The translations under genes and the position numbers were made by a program. From Coprinopsis marcescibilis (lineage: Eukaryota > Basidiomycota > Agaricomycetes > Agaricales > Psathyrellaceae), in the NCBI GenBank assembly GCA_004369085.1, contig ML210164.1, positions 198,208 through 262,207 on the forward strand: a DNA stretch of 64,000 bases, in the 5' to 3' direction. Below the pieces are notes generated by a model that saw nothing but the letters and a program-made list of their open reading frames with translations, was not told the origin of the DNA and searched no databases. Below, in pieces: positions 23,908 through 34,654 of this stretch (the first letter of the stretch is position 1; each line of letters begins with the position of its first letter).

Positions 23908-23919
23908 CACCGAGATTGA
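22510..23919 (+). pseudogene. Gypsy-1 extra 3' ORF with a second CCHC zinc knuckle
   Basis: The frame lies between the chromodomain stop and the 3' LTR, on the same strand as gag-pol. It runs 469 codons from MSQNTTVNTS to the TGA at 23917, with one internal TGA (23140-23142, H*QKK). The first part is charged and has an Asp-rich, weakly coiled region (REREL-like, LHDLRQQFSDLDALG). The C-terminal part carries CFICRSNRHLKALC, a perfect C-X2-C-X4-H-X4-C knuckle, followed by further Cys and His (YECQTCGEE) and an acidic tail. Gypsy-2 keeps all knuckle ligands (near 31360-31410). The same frame is printed a first time at 20642-22039 before the N gap. It is not gag, which has its own knuckle. Function unknown; an extra nucleic-acid-binding protein is likely. 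Confidence 0.75.
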
Positions 23920-23952
23920 ATCCAGGAGGCTTCAAATCAAGAACGGGGGTAA

Positions 23953-24457
23953 TGTTACACCATCTCCTATGGTGGAACATGAAGACGGTTACGTGTTGAC
24001 AACAGATGAATGTCTTGAAATACAGGCCGATTATTTTCGTAGATTAGGATTGTTTGACTATGAATCGGTAGATATCTCTTATTGATCTTTCGGATCTTAA
24101 GGAGTATTTTTAGGTAGATAAGGAACATGAGGATATGACGTAGTAGATAACGGATGGAACTTATCGATAAGATCGATAAGAGATAAGAAGAGTATATTTA
24201 AACTTACCATAGTGGTAGTTGTACTTTAGTTTCGATCTCGTTCCCTACTTGTCACTTGATAGTTTTTGAATAAGACTTTTGTTAGTCTTCTCGTCGACGG
24301 ATTGTCTTACTCGAATACTTTGGAAACTCTATTATCTTGACGTTCGTTCGTCTCGACTTCCTTGATCAACTCGCTTGTCTCGACGATCTCTCGTCTTGAC
24401 GTTATCGTCAACTATTGTTTGGCGACTAAGGCGTATCATTCGCCTTGCGTCGTAACA
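23953..24457 (+). repeat. 3' LTR of Gypsy-1 (505 bp) with preceding purine-rich tract
   Basis: Same length as the 5' LTR, beginning TGTTACACCATC and ending GCGTCGTAACA. Immediately upstream the purine-rich AAGAACGGGGGTAA is the likely plus-strand primer; Gypsy-2 has AAGAATGGGGGTAA at the same place. Differences from the 5' LTR are almost all CG versus TG/CA. Confidence 0.95.
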
Positions 24458-24671
24458 ATAACAATGACAAGGATGATGAATTTGGGGACAAGGAGGAATA
24501 ATGTATTTCACACCTATATATATCCCATTATATCCAGTTTGATGGTTTTGTTCGGGTTGGTTATGGTTTGCAACCCAACACAACAAGTTCAGCTTGGCAC
24601 CAGCTTTCCCAAAATGGAAAACCCACTCAAACCCAAACCAAGCAAAGCCAACCTGAACCGTGGCAACACTA

Positions 24672-25097
24672 TTTGAAAGACATTGGACCACTCTCTCATT
24701 ACACATAAATAACAATAACCAATCAGGGATCAGATGCTTATCACAGTTTGAATTTTGCTGCAGGGCTGTATATATACATATCAATATGATAGGAAGTAGA
24801 TAGGGTGAGACTCAAGATTATGTATGGCCTCCCAGGCACTTGTCCCATCTATGATGGATGGACAAGCCTTACACCAATCACCTTGCTTTCCTATATGTGG
24901 GCTCATGGACTCAACAGTCAAAATAAGTGCCTAACATGGTTTGGCAGCCCAACATTGCCAATTGGGGCTATTTGAGCAAAGTTCTACTTGTGATGAGCCA
25001 TATATGGATCTATTCCTTTTCTCTCAACTCAGGGCATTCAATAATGATTCAGATTCAGGCCCATGTCCAGGCTCTATGTACTGCAACCATGACTAAG
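24672..25097. other. flank between the hAT end and copy E, no gene recognised
   Basis: Spacer between the right end of the hAT element and the 3' side of membrane-protein copy E. Together with 10181-10356 it formed the original D-E intergenic region before the hAT insertion. CpG-poor; no gene seen. Confidence 0.5.
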
Positions 25098-26740
25098 ACC
25101 AAGGTTGGTGTCTCCCTCTATTTCTCCAGACACAGCTTTTTACATGTTGGGCATCCTACATTCAGAATCAATGTCAGCATGCTCATCATCTTCATCCTGT
25201 CAGAGGAACCTCAATGGACTGTGGAGGATAGTACTAGTTGTTGATGCGGAGAAAGGAGGGGGGACAGTGTCCCTTTGAAATCCCACATGGACATTGATGA
25301 GCATGCATGCTATACCTCCAATTGTAGGACACCCACATAATGCAAATTCAAGTAGGATATGACCCAGTGAGGAAGCATACCAGCGCAAAGACACACCAGG
25401 CCCTAATAGTTTAATAGTATCACAGTCAGAGAGAAACAGCCAGTAAGTTTGCCTGACATGTACATGATAGCATGCTGGGGAGATGAGATTAGACTTACAT
25501 CCAGAGTCCTGCGCTTTCAATGGCAAGTGTGAGGAGGTGCTATCGGTAAGGATAAAGGTTCAGCAATACTGAGAGTCAGCAACTACAGTGTTCCACAGAG
25601 AGCTGTAATCTATGGATAATTTGGATTTGTAGTTTGTAGATAAATCTTGTTCATGATCTTATTTTTGAGATATAGTAGATAAGTGATGCTGCAGAGGTTG
25701 AAATGATCCATGTTCTGTCAGCAAATGCAAACTCGGGGTGGCTATTTGAGGAGAAACAATCACCAGTGCAGTAAAGCATCACACTGATAATAAATAGAAT
25801 GATAGTGTAGGGTCAGGGCAAAGGAGAGTAGAAAATATAAAAGGATGAACATACAACATCATTGAAGCAGCTGTGGCTACAATCCAAGGCTTGACCTTCT
25901 CATTGTGCAGAGGCAAATGTTTCATGAAGAGCAGCCACATCCTAATTGCAAATGCTAAATTACCAGGTGGCAGTTAGCTCTCAAATCAAAGTAGAGCACT
26001 AGAAACTCAGATGCAAGGACTAATAATAATGATATGTTTACAACCCACCTATGAAGACCAGCAAGCTGAGCACCAGCGGAACAACCACAATTTGACTCTG
26101 ACTTGAGCAAACCCAGAGTCTCCACATCTATTAAACATTAAACACCAACCCAGGTGGTTGGTCAAAGTGTTAGCTTGATGTTTGTTATGTTCTAACTTGG
26201 AGTTGTAAAGTAACTACTAGTAGTCCCACATACCAATAGCATGTCTGTGACAATCCCAGCACAAGCAAGAACCCCTAGCTTTGTGAGGTGGAAATCTGAC
26301 AACCCCACATCAATCTCTGCAGATGATTGGCCTGCAGCAAAGAGCAAAAAGAGCATTGCAGTGCATGCCATTGTGCATGCCCAGTGCTGCATTAACAGTG
26401 ATCAGTGACCATCACTAAACAGCAGTTTGCAATAGTTGGGATGAAATATCATGATACATTGACTGAGAAAAAAGATCCATGGTGTTTGGATACTCACCAC
26501 AACAATGAGAGCTAGTAGAGCCACAGTGCCTGATACCAATGGCCAAGAGAACATGGATGCCCACTGAGGGGGGTTCTGAAGCTCCTGTGTGGACCTGCAG
26601 TCAGGGGGAACTAGTATCAAGTAAAGACTGATGGATGCAAGAACTAAAAAGATCCTGCAGAAGAGGCCTTCAATGCCTGAAGTTATGGATGTGACAAAGA
26701 GCTTTTGTTACTCTTGTCAAGCTTCTATACTGTCATAGAT
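25098..26740 (-). pseudogene. membrane protein family copy E, CpG-decayed pseudogene
   Basis: Fifth member of the array and closest to copy A, with exons and introns both alignable. Exon 1 keeps LFVTSITSGIEGL but no start ATG is seen. Exon 2 reads QHWACTMACTAMLFLLFAA and LGVLACAGIVTDMLL. Exon 3 reads MWRLWVCSSQSQIVVVP. The 20-nt exon is still bounded by splice sites. The last exon has a one-base insertion at FLTGS, which breaks the frame before the CPTIGGIACMLINVHVG block, and CGA has become TGA near its end. Most differences from copy A are CG to TG or CA. It is not expected to be functional. Confidence 0.85.
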
Positions 26741-27087
26741 ATTAAGGGAGGGTGAGAGGGGGCTCTTGATCTCATACCACATTGCAGCACTGCCACCTGA
26801 GCTCATTTCCTCAAGCTCAAGAGGGACTTAGCCATGCATTGAGCATCATAGATAGCCTGAACAATACATACAATTTGAAGAACCTAGAGCACCAACACAG
26901 ACATACACTTAGAAGTCAGAGCACCTGTGCACAATGGCAATAGCAGTGCTGGTAGCCACTGCCATGTCAACATACTCATCAACAATGCTGGCCCCAACAC
27001 CCCCACCAATATCCAATGACAGACCTAGGAGGGGGGTAGCACCAGCAGGCACACCTGTCCAACTTGCAAGAGAAGTTTGAAACAACC

Positions 27088-27612
27088 TGTTACACTGTCT
27101 CCAACAGTGGAACATGAAGATGAGTATGTGTTGACTGAAGATGATTGTTATGAGATTCAGATGGATTATTTTCGTCAAATGGGACTGTTTGATTATGAAT
27201 TGGTAGATACTCCTGATTGTCAGACCGGATCTTGGGGGTATTTTTTAGGAAGATAACAAACATGAGGATATGACATAGTAGTTTTTCTTATTTAGATACG
27301 ATAACAGATGGAACTTATTGATAACAATCGATAAGAGATAAGAATTGTATATTTAAACTTACCTAGTTAGGTAGTTGTACTTTAGTTTCAATCTCGTTTT
27401 CTACTTGTCACTTGATAATTTATGAATAAGACTTTTGCTAGTCTTCTTGTCAACAGATCGTCTACTCAAACTACCTGAAACTCAATCGTCTTGACGTTAG
27501 TTCGTCTTGACTCTCTTGACATACTTGCTTGTCTTGATGATCCATCGTCTTGACCCAATCGTAAAACTATCAACAAATGACTAAGGCGTATTATTTGCCT
27601 TGCATCGTAACA
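27088..27612 (+). repeat. 5' LTR of Gypsy-2 (525 bp)
   Basis: Begins TGTTACACTGTC and ends GCATCGTAACA. Compared with the 3' LTR it shows GATGAG where the other has GACAAG, and GACTGAAG where the other has GACCAAAG. Each pair comes from one CpG decayed on opposite strands. It carries the TATA-like box and AGTTTCAATCT, the counterpart of the Gypsy-1 transcript start. Confidence 0.93.
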
Positions 27613-27659
27613 GAAGATCAAAACTGCCCCAACACAACCTCGTCAATTGGGATGAGGAC

Positions 27660-30600
27660 CTATTGCCAAAACGGCCAACTACAAACAAACCAGAAACATC
27701 AGACCAACCAGAAGATCAGCAGAACCACCAATCGTATCTGCACCATATTCAAAAGACACAGATTGATCAACAATTAAACGATTGATCTCCGACAAAGGAA
27801 AACAATGATGGGAATTTGACCCAACATATGAACAAGACAAAGCCGAAACAAACCCAACAGGGCTGACACCGCCAGAACAAGAATAATTTCAACTGGGCAT
27901 CAAACCATCACAAACAATCTTCAAACAATACCAAGAAGCTGAACAACAACAACAACGCAAGAAATTGCCCAACTGAACTACGAAGAAGAACAGAAATTTG
28001 TAAACTATCAACCAGAAACCATGGCTGACAAAGGACCATCTGTGCGAAAGACCATGACCAAGAAAGACAAAGATGAAGAAATCAAAGGCATGTGAAAGCC
28101 TTCTGAATTCAACGGCAACCAAGACAAATATGAAGGATGGTTAGAAGAAATTGTCCTCTACATCCTTGCCAACCCCGAATGGACCAACAACAAGAAGATT
28201 CTCTTCACTCTTTCATACATGGTTGGAGGAACAGCATCCAATTGGAAGCGAACCTTCATGAACAAAGCGCAAAAAGAAGACTTGATCATGCTAGGAACTT
28301 GGAGAGAATTCAAGAAAAAACTCAATGCTTCGTTCTATGAAAAAGAACGAGCGGACATTGCGTTCCAACAACTCAAGAACCTCAAGAAAAACTGGAAGGA
28401 CTCGGGCGAAGACTTCGTCAACACCTTCAAAAACAAACTAGCAGAAACCAACTATTGACCTGATCTTGCTGATCCTACTGATCCCGCCAACCGAATCATT
28501 ACCAACATTTTCCAAAGCACCCTCAACAACAACACACTTGAGAAAGTTTGGAATTGAGCCACCAAACCTGCCAACCTCAAAATGTGGTATGATTCTGTCA
28601 TTGAAGTATCCAACGATCAAAGGATGCTTCAACTCATGAAGAAAGGAATCCAATCCTTCTCGAGAACGACCACCAAAACCAACGAAGATTACAGAGTACC
28701 AATGGATATCGACTCATTCAACACGAAGAAACCCTTCGTTTGACTTCCCAAGATGACAGATGCCATATGAGAAGAATGCATCTGAAACGACTATGCTTCT
28801 TCTGCCGCAAGGCAGGACACACCTGGAACACATGCCCCACTAAACCAAAAGACAGGAATAAACCCCGAACCACGTGGAAACCCTGGAATGAATCCGATTC
28901 CTCTTCTAGGACTAACAAAACAAAGAAGAAATACACCAGAACTGCTGCCTTTAAATCCGTTCAACAAATTCTTAGCAACATGGACCCCAAAGAATGAGAG
29001 AAATTCCAAGATGAACTTGAGAAGAATGAGGGTTTTGCCCAAGGAGGTCTATACCAACTGTAGCACCTCCTAAGATAGTACAGTCTGTCCTATATGCCAA
29101 TCCATCCAATATGACTTTGATTTTTCCCACAACATTGTCATTTACCAGAGAAAACGGACCCGAAAACGTTGGAATAACCACTCTTACTGACTGTGGAGCA
29201 GACGATCAATTCATTGATCAGAACTATGCATGAAAGATAAAAATCCCCCTCACTTGACTCTCTACCCCGATTCCTGCAATGAAACGTCAGTGGTACCCTG
29301 AACAAAAATGGTACTATCCGATTTTACGCAGATGCACACATTACGATCCATGGACAACAATTTAAAGAACAATTTTACGTCACTGGTCTTGGACAAGAAA
29401 AGATCATACTCGGAGCACCCTGGCTTCGAAGGACAAATCCTTTAATCGACTGGAAAAATGGAACACTCTCTTGGCAGATGAAAGAATTTTCAAAGATTAC
29501 AAAAGCTCTTCTCAAATACCTTCAAACCAAGAAAATGAAGAAACAGACAGACCCTACCCAGGAAGACATTGACACAGCCCTATTATGCGATTTTCAAGGA
29601 AAAGAAAGCCCACATCTTCAAACAATTTGGATTCAGGCCAAATTGACCATCACACAAGAACTAGCAGTTGCTGAAGACACTTCGGCCCTTACTTTGGATC
29701 AACGGATACCAGAAGAATACCACGACTATATGGTCATTTTCAACAAAAAGAAAGCTGATCGATTTCCTGACTCGAAACCTTGGGACCACAAGATTGAGTT
29801 AAAGAATGGCTTCATTCCCAAATTGTTCAAAACCTACAACCTCACCTTGGACGAACAAAAGGAACTGGAAAAGTTCATTCAGGAGAACCTTGTCAAAATG
29901 TACATTTGACCCTCACAATCCCCGAATGTCGCCCTCTTCTTCTTTGTCAAAAAGAAACCAATTGTTGAAGATGGAAAAGTAAAAACCCCCCTTTGACCCT
30001 GTCAAGATTATTGTTACCTCAACAAATGGACAATCAAGAATGCCTATCCACTTCCACTCATCACTGAACTCCTGGATAAACTAAAAGGAGCGAAGTATTT
30101 CCCTAAATTGGATGTGCGATGGGGTTACAACAACATTCAGATCAGAGATGGCGATCAATGGAAGGTGGCATTCAAAACGAACTTGGGATTATTCGAACCG
30201 ACAGTCATGTTCTTTGGCATGTGCAACTCTCTGGCAATGTTTCAAGCGATGATGGACCACATCTTCAACAAACTCAAAATGGAAGGACATTGCATCATCA
30301 TCTACATGGACGACATTCTCATCTTCACCAAAACCAAGGAGAAGATGATCAAATACATGCGAAAAACCCTCCAAGTGCTAAAGGATAACGACCTTTACTT
30401 GAAACCAGAGAAATATCAATTTTGTCAAACCTGCATCGAATACCTTGGCATGATTATTGAAAAAGGACAAATTTCCATGGATCCAAAGAATGTTGCTGGA
30501 ATTCAAGACTGGCCTGCTCCGAAAACCGTGAAACAAGTACAATCCTTCCTAGGATTCGGAAACTTTTACCAAAGATTCATTCGAGGATACTCGGAACTAG

Positions 30601-31290
30601 CGAAATCGATGAACGAACTTCTCCAAAAGGGAGTATCATTCGAATGGACACCTCAATGACAGACAGCCTTCGATACTCTGAAACAACAATTCACTGAACA
30701 ACTGGTCCTAATTATGCCCGACTTAGAAAAGCCTTTCCAAGTCAAATGCAACGCATCAAAATATGCCACCAGAGCTGTGCTTACCCAATGTGATGCCAAC
30801 AGAGCTCACCACCTGGTTTCATTCATATCGAAAACCCTATCACCAACCAAACGCAACTACAAGATATACGACCAAGAACTCTTGGCTCTTATACGAGCCT
30901 TTACCGAATGGCGCCATTACTTGATGGGAGCTCAACATCCGATTGAAGTATTATCCAACCACAAAAACCTTTCCTACTTCCAAGAAACGCGGAAACTAAA
31001 TTGATGACAAGCAAGATAGTATACATTCCTTACCAAGTTCAATTATCGATTCAATTATACTCCTGGAAGCAAAATAGTACAGTCAGACGCACTCTCTCAA
31101 TGACCGGATCATCTCCCCAAACATGGCAATCATGATAACGAAGACATGATACTCCTTTTGGAAGAACAATTTCTGAAACAAGTTGAATTGAAATTGATGA
31201 ACACCAACCTATTGGCACAAGTCCTAGATCAACCAGAAGAAAACTTTGACGTCAGAATGGCCAACAAAATTCAAGATCTTTTAAAGAGAC
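27660..31290 (+). pseudogene. Gypsy-2 gag-pol remnant
   Basis: Follows the Gypsy-1 gag and pol order: capsid block (FYEKERADIAFQQLKNLKK near 28333), zinc knuckle CFFCRKAGHTWNTC near 28795, frameshift heptamer and hairpin (29030-29071), protease (TDCGADDQFID near 29190), RT with YMDDIL near 30305, and RNase H (FQVKCNASKYATRAVL near 30735). TGA replaces CGA at many places, for instance after KMYI (29907) and after EWTPQ (30657). The original gag start is ACG here (ATG in Gypsy-1). It cannot be translated beyond short stretches. Confidence 0.9.
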
Positions 31291-31635
31291 AAACATGTTC
31301 CCAATTTCGGAACAACCTGAACCCCTCAACCACCGCCCACTTGAAATGGAAAAAAGTTATGTTTTACCTGTCACTCCAACAAGCACCTCAAAGCCCTCTG
31401 TCCCCATCAATATGAATGTCAAACTTGTGGAGAAGAAGCACCCTGACACCTCCCAAACGACGACGAATGCAACCTTAACCAACTATACCCCTGCTGCCTT
31501 AAGGGCTCACATACTTGGTACCATGATGATGACGAAAACAACTGGGGATCTCATGCTTACGACTGGGACGAGTATGGAAACTATGACAACCATCGAGACT
31601 GAATCCAGGAGGCTTCAGATCAAGAATGGGGGTAA

Positions 31636-32160
31636 TGTTACACTGTCTCCAACAGTGGAACATGAAGACAAGTATGTGTTGACCAAAGATGATTGTTATG
31701 AGATTCAGATGGATTATTTTCATCAAATGGGATTGTTTGATTATGAATTGGTAGATACTCCTGATTGTCAGACTGGATCTTGGGGGTATTTTTTAGGAAG
31801 ATAACAAACATGAGGATATGACATAGTAGTTTTTCTTATTTAGATACGATAACAGATGGAACTTATTGATAACAATCGATAAGAGATAAGAATTGTATAT
31901 TTAAACTTACCTAGTTAGGTAGTTGTACTTTAGTTTCAATCTCGTTTTCTACTTGTCACTTGATAGCTTATGAATAAGACTTTTGCTAGTCTTCTTGTCA
32001 ACAGATCGTCTACTCAAACTACCTGAAACTCAATTGTCTTGATGTTAGTTTGTCTTGACTCTCTTGACATACTTGCTCGTCTCAATGATCCATTGTCTTG
32101 ACCCAATCGTAAAACTATCAACAAACGACTAAGGCATATTATTCGCCTTGCGTTGTAACA
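31636..32160 (+). repeat. 3' LTR of Gypsy-2 (525 bp)
   Basis: Same length as the 5' LTR and preceded by AAGAATGGGGGTAA. Nearly all differences from the 5' LTR are at positions that were CpG. It ends GCGTTGTAACA, followed by CGACC. Confidence 0.93.
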
Positions 32161-32161
32161 C

Positions 32162-34654
32162 GACCGCCTTGAAGGTCAGGAGGATGAACCCAGAATTAAT
32201 CTTCTAGAAGAATGGAGGCATGCACCGATGTTTGAACACCTGGAATGGGAGGTGAAATGGGCACCCACAAAATTTGGAAAGGACAAATGACCATCGATTT
32301 GATTCCCTGAGATTACTGGCTTGGCAAGGGAAGAAACCCCCAAAACTGCATCTGCACAAATGGCCATCCTCAAGTGGCTTGACACAAAGGGTTATGTGCT
32401 GATCAAGAGCTTCTTATCGAAGGGAGGCCTGATATGCACCTTGTGAGACTACCACCATGCTGACAAAATCATTGCCCTTGAGAACATCATCATTAACCCT
32501 GTGCTTATGGTCAAGGTCACCTGAGTCAAGCAGATCAAGATTGAGAACGCCTTTGAGATGATCATACTTGCCATTCCTAACACCAACTACAAAGGGATAG
32601 AGGGCAGCATCCTTGAATGGATTGTAAACCAGTCCCTAGATGAGGATGACAACCCCACCTGGGCTGAACATTGCATAGCACATGCCAAACCCAACACCAT
32701 TATCTTTCATCTAACCTCATGGGCTGCCACTTGTTGCATGCTATCCAATAAAGTGAGTGAAGACTTCGAAGTGACATTCAAAGGCTTCAAGATGGTTCCC
32801 CCTCAACTCCTGCATACTGCCAATGATGAGGAAATCTGGAGGCTCCCCTTCACTAACGTCAACACTGCTTTGCACAACGGAGCCCAGGCCATCAATGACA
32901 GAAACACGGCCATGCAAAGTCAGTTCAACGATCTCAAGCACTTGGTGAAGGATCACATTGTGGCTTCGACACTCCAATTCTCAACCCTGAACAAGTCCAT
33001 CCAAGCAGTCACAACTTCAGTCTGAACCTTGCAAGATCAGAATTCCGCCATGCAGCACACCCTTCTAGGCCAATTCTCGGCAATGGACAACACCAAAACC
33101 ATCAGCGACATGAAAAACTGAGAGCTTGACCTGAGTATGCAAATTCTCATCAAAAAGGACAAGCATCAGCACATCAAACTGGTTGAGATGCAACATATGG
33201 TCTACAATCAGAGGCTCAAGGCTGAACAGGCTTATGAACACAATCACAGAGATGCTACGGCTGTATTCAGAACCCAAATATCAAACTGTTCCATTGCCCT
33301 GTCAACCCCAACGACCCCAGACTCACCTACCAAATGACAACAATTGGACAGTGCCTCTATGGCCATCGATGAGTCTCAACCCCTGGTGCGATTGCCTTCA
33401 CCCACCCATGCCCACCAAGCTGACAAATCCTCACCAGCCAAGCCTCTAGGGTCCCAGCCCAAGCAGACAGCCTTTCGCAGCATGCTGGACGCACTCAGAA
33501 CCTTTGGGAGCAGCACCTGGAGCATATGGTTCTTGCGGAGAAGGTCAGTGTCAAACAGAAGCACAGTGTCATTGTTGTCAAATATATCATGCATATTTGC
33601 AATCATCATCTTATTGTCCATCGTTCAATGTGCTGTGGCTGCAACCTTTATCCCACTGACTGTCACATCCTCCGTGTCTGTACTCACCATCAATGCAAAT
33701 GGCTTTGTCCAACCTGTCAAAGTCAGCCATGTTAACTCACTGATTAATGTTAGGAGACAACATGCCTTTGTGATTGGTGAAACCAAGACACAGTCCAAAG
33801 TATGTGATTCGCTCCCACATCATGAATACAATGTCTATGAGGAGTCAGGTGTCAAAGCAGATGGTCATCACATCCTCAAGTGGGGAATGGCACTGGGCAT
33901 TTGCAAGGACTTACAAGTTCTTCAACAAGCGATAGTCAAACATGCATCTCTCAAGGGGAGAGTAGTTGCTGTTGATGTTGCTTTGCCCACGCCTAACAGC
34001 AAATGTTTCAAACACCGACTGATTGCTGGTTATGCACCGTGGAACCCTGGAGGAGACAACACAGAAGGTAGTTTCTGGAGCAACATGGCCAACTTTTGCA
34101 ATGAATCTCCCCATCCCTGGACTTTGGCTGGTGACCTAAATGCCACAATCTTGACAAAAGAAATGGCTTCAGGAGGAACAGACGCTAGAGCCCAATACCT
34201 GGGATTCCTCCAGAAGACAAAAGGTGAGGATCACTGGACAAAGATTGAAGACAGAGACCGACTCATCAACTACACTTGCAAAGGCCACAACAAATCAGCC
34301 AAATCTGGGAATATCATTGACCAGGTGATGACATCTGCTGATACCCTGCTGGACAGCTTCATCGAGGTTGGCAAGAAACCAATGGACTGGGTCCCATTCA
34401 CCGATCACAGGCCAATAGCTGCACACATCACGCTTTACTGCCCCAAACTCCTGGAAACAAGCAATCAGAATTACACCACACTCCCCAGGCAGCAAGTAAA
34501 TGCACCATGTATCGTGGTTCCAGCAAAGACAGAGAAACACAAATACGAGGATTTCCGCATTGCCGTTGACAAGAAAACCCAGGATGAAGGCCTCCACAGC
34601 ATAGTGGTTGACTCGCTGGAAGCGTTTACACAACTATACGACCCACTAACTTGA
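32162..34654 (+). pseudogene. degenerate ORF: gag-like region, membrane segment, EEP (DNase I-like) domain
   Basis: One frame with several in-frame stops. The first part is a polar, partly helical gag-like region (FEVTFKGFKMVPPQLL, then repeated LxxxVxxH-type heptads near 32880-33000). A hydrophobic segment, CIFAIIILLSIVQCAVAA, is encoded near 33585-33640. It is followed by an endonuclease/exonuclease/phosphatase fold with its motifs in order: FVIGETKT (33768-33791), LAGDLNATI (34125-34150) and DHRPIAAHITL (34400-34435). EEP domains supply target cleavage in LINE-type retrotransposons. Apart from the stop codons this is the best preserved part of the element. It could also be a domesticated or captured nuclease, but the transposon setting and decay favour a mobile element. 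Confidence 0.65.

Larger units (their letters stand above)
14985..24457 (+). mobile_element. Gypsy-1: complete chromodomain Ty3/gypsy LTR retrotransposon
   Basis: Bounded by ATAAC target duplications (14980-14984 and 24458-24462) and 505-bp LTRs. Order inside: self-priming site, gag, -1 frameshift signal, protease, reverse transcriptase, RNase H, integrase, chromodomain, then an extra zinc-knuckle ORF and a purine-rich tract before the 3' LTR. As printed it is 9473 bp, but an exact 1858-bp repeat around ten Ns inflates it; without that it is about 7.6 kb. The LTRs differ at nine positions that I could find, eight of them CpG transitions. So the insertion is young compared with the CpG-poor hAT around it. 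Gag and pol carry several TGA stops and one frameshift, so this copy is not autonomous. Confidence 0.95.
10357..24671 (+). mobile_element. hAT-family DNA transposon, decayed, interrupted by a solo LTR and Gypsy-1
   Basis: A short terminal inverted repeat (TAGTGTTGCCAC, then A or G, then GTT) is found at 10357 and, inverted, ending at 24671. Between them lie the pieces of a hAT transposase in the right orientation, plus two later insertions. Without those insertions the element is about 4.4 kb, a normal size for an autonomous hAT. The flanking octamers (TTCAGAAG on the left, TTTGAAAG on the right) agree at only 5 of 8 positions, so the target duplication is blurred. The element separates membrane-protein copy D from copy E. 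Much of it is poor in CpG, unlike Gypsy-1 inside it. Confidence 0.75.
27088..32160 (+). mobile_element. Gypsy-2: related chromovirus, internally deleted and CpG-decayed
   Basis: Bounded by 525-bp LTRs and by CAACC on the left (27083-27087) versus CGACC on the right (32161-32165), a target duplication that differs by one CpG transition. Gag, protease, RT and part of RNase H/pol align with Gypsy-1 throughout. From about 31290 the sequence jumps from the pol linker straight into the zinc-knuckle part of the 3' ORF. The integrase, chromodomain and first half of the 3' ORF are therefore missing (about 2.6 kb by Gypsy-1 coordinates). Many CGA codons have become TGA. The primer site, frameshift heptamer, stem-loop and purine tract are still readable. 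Confidence 0.93.
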
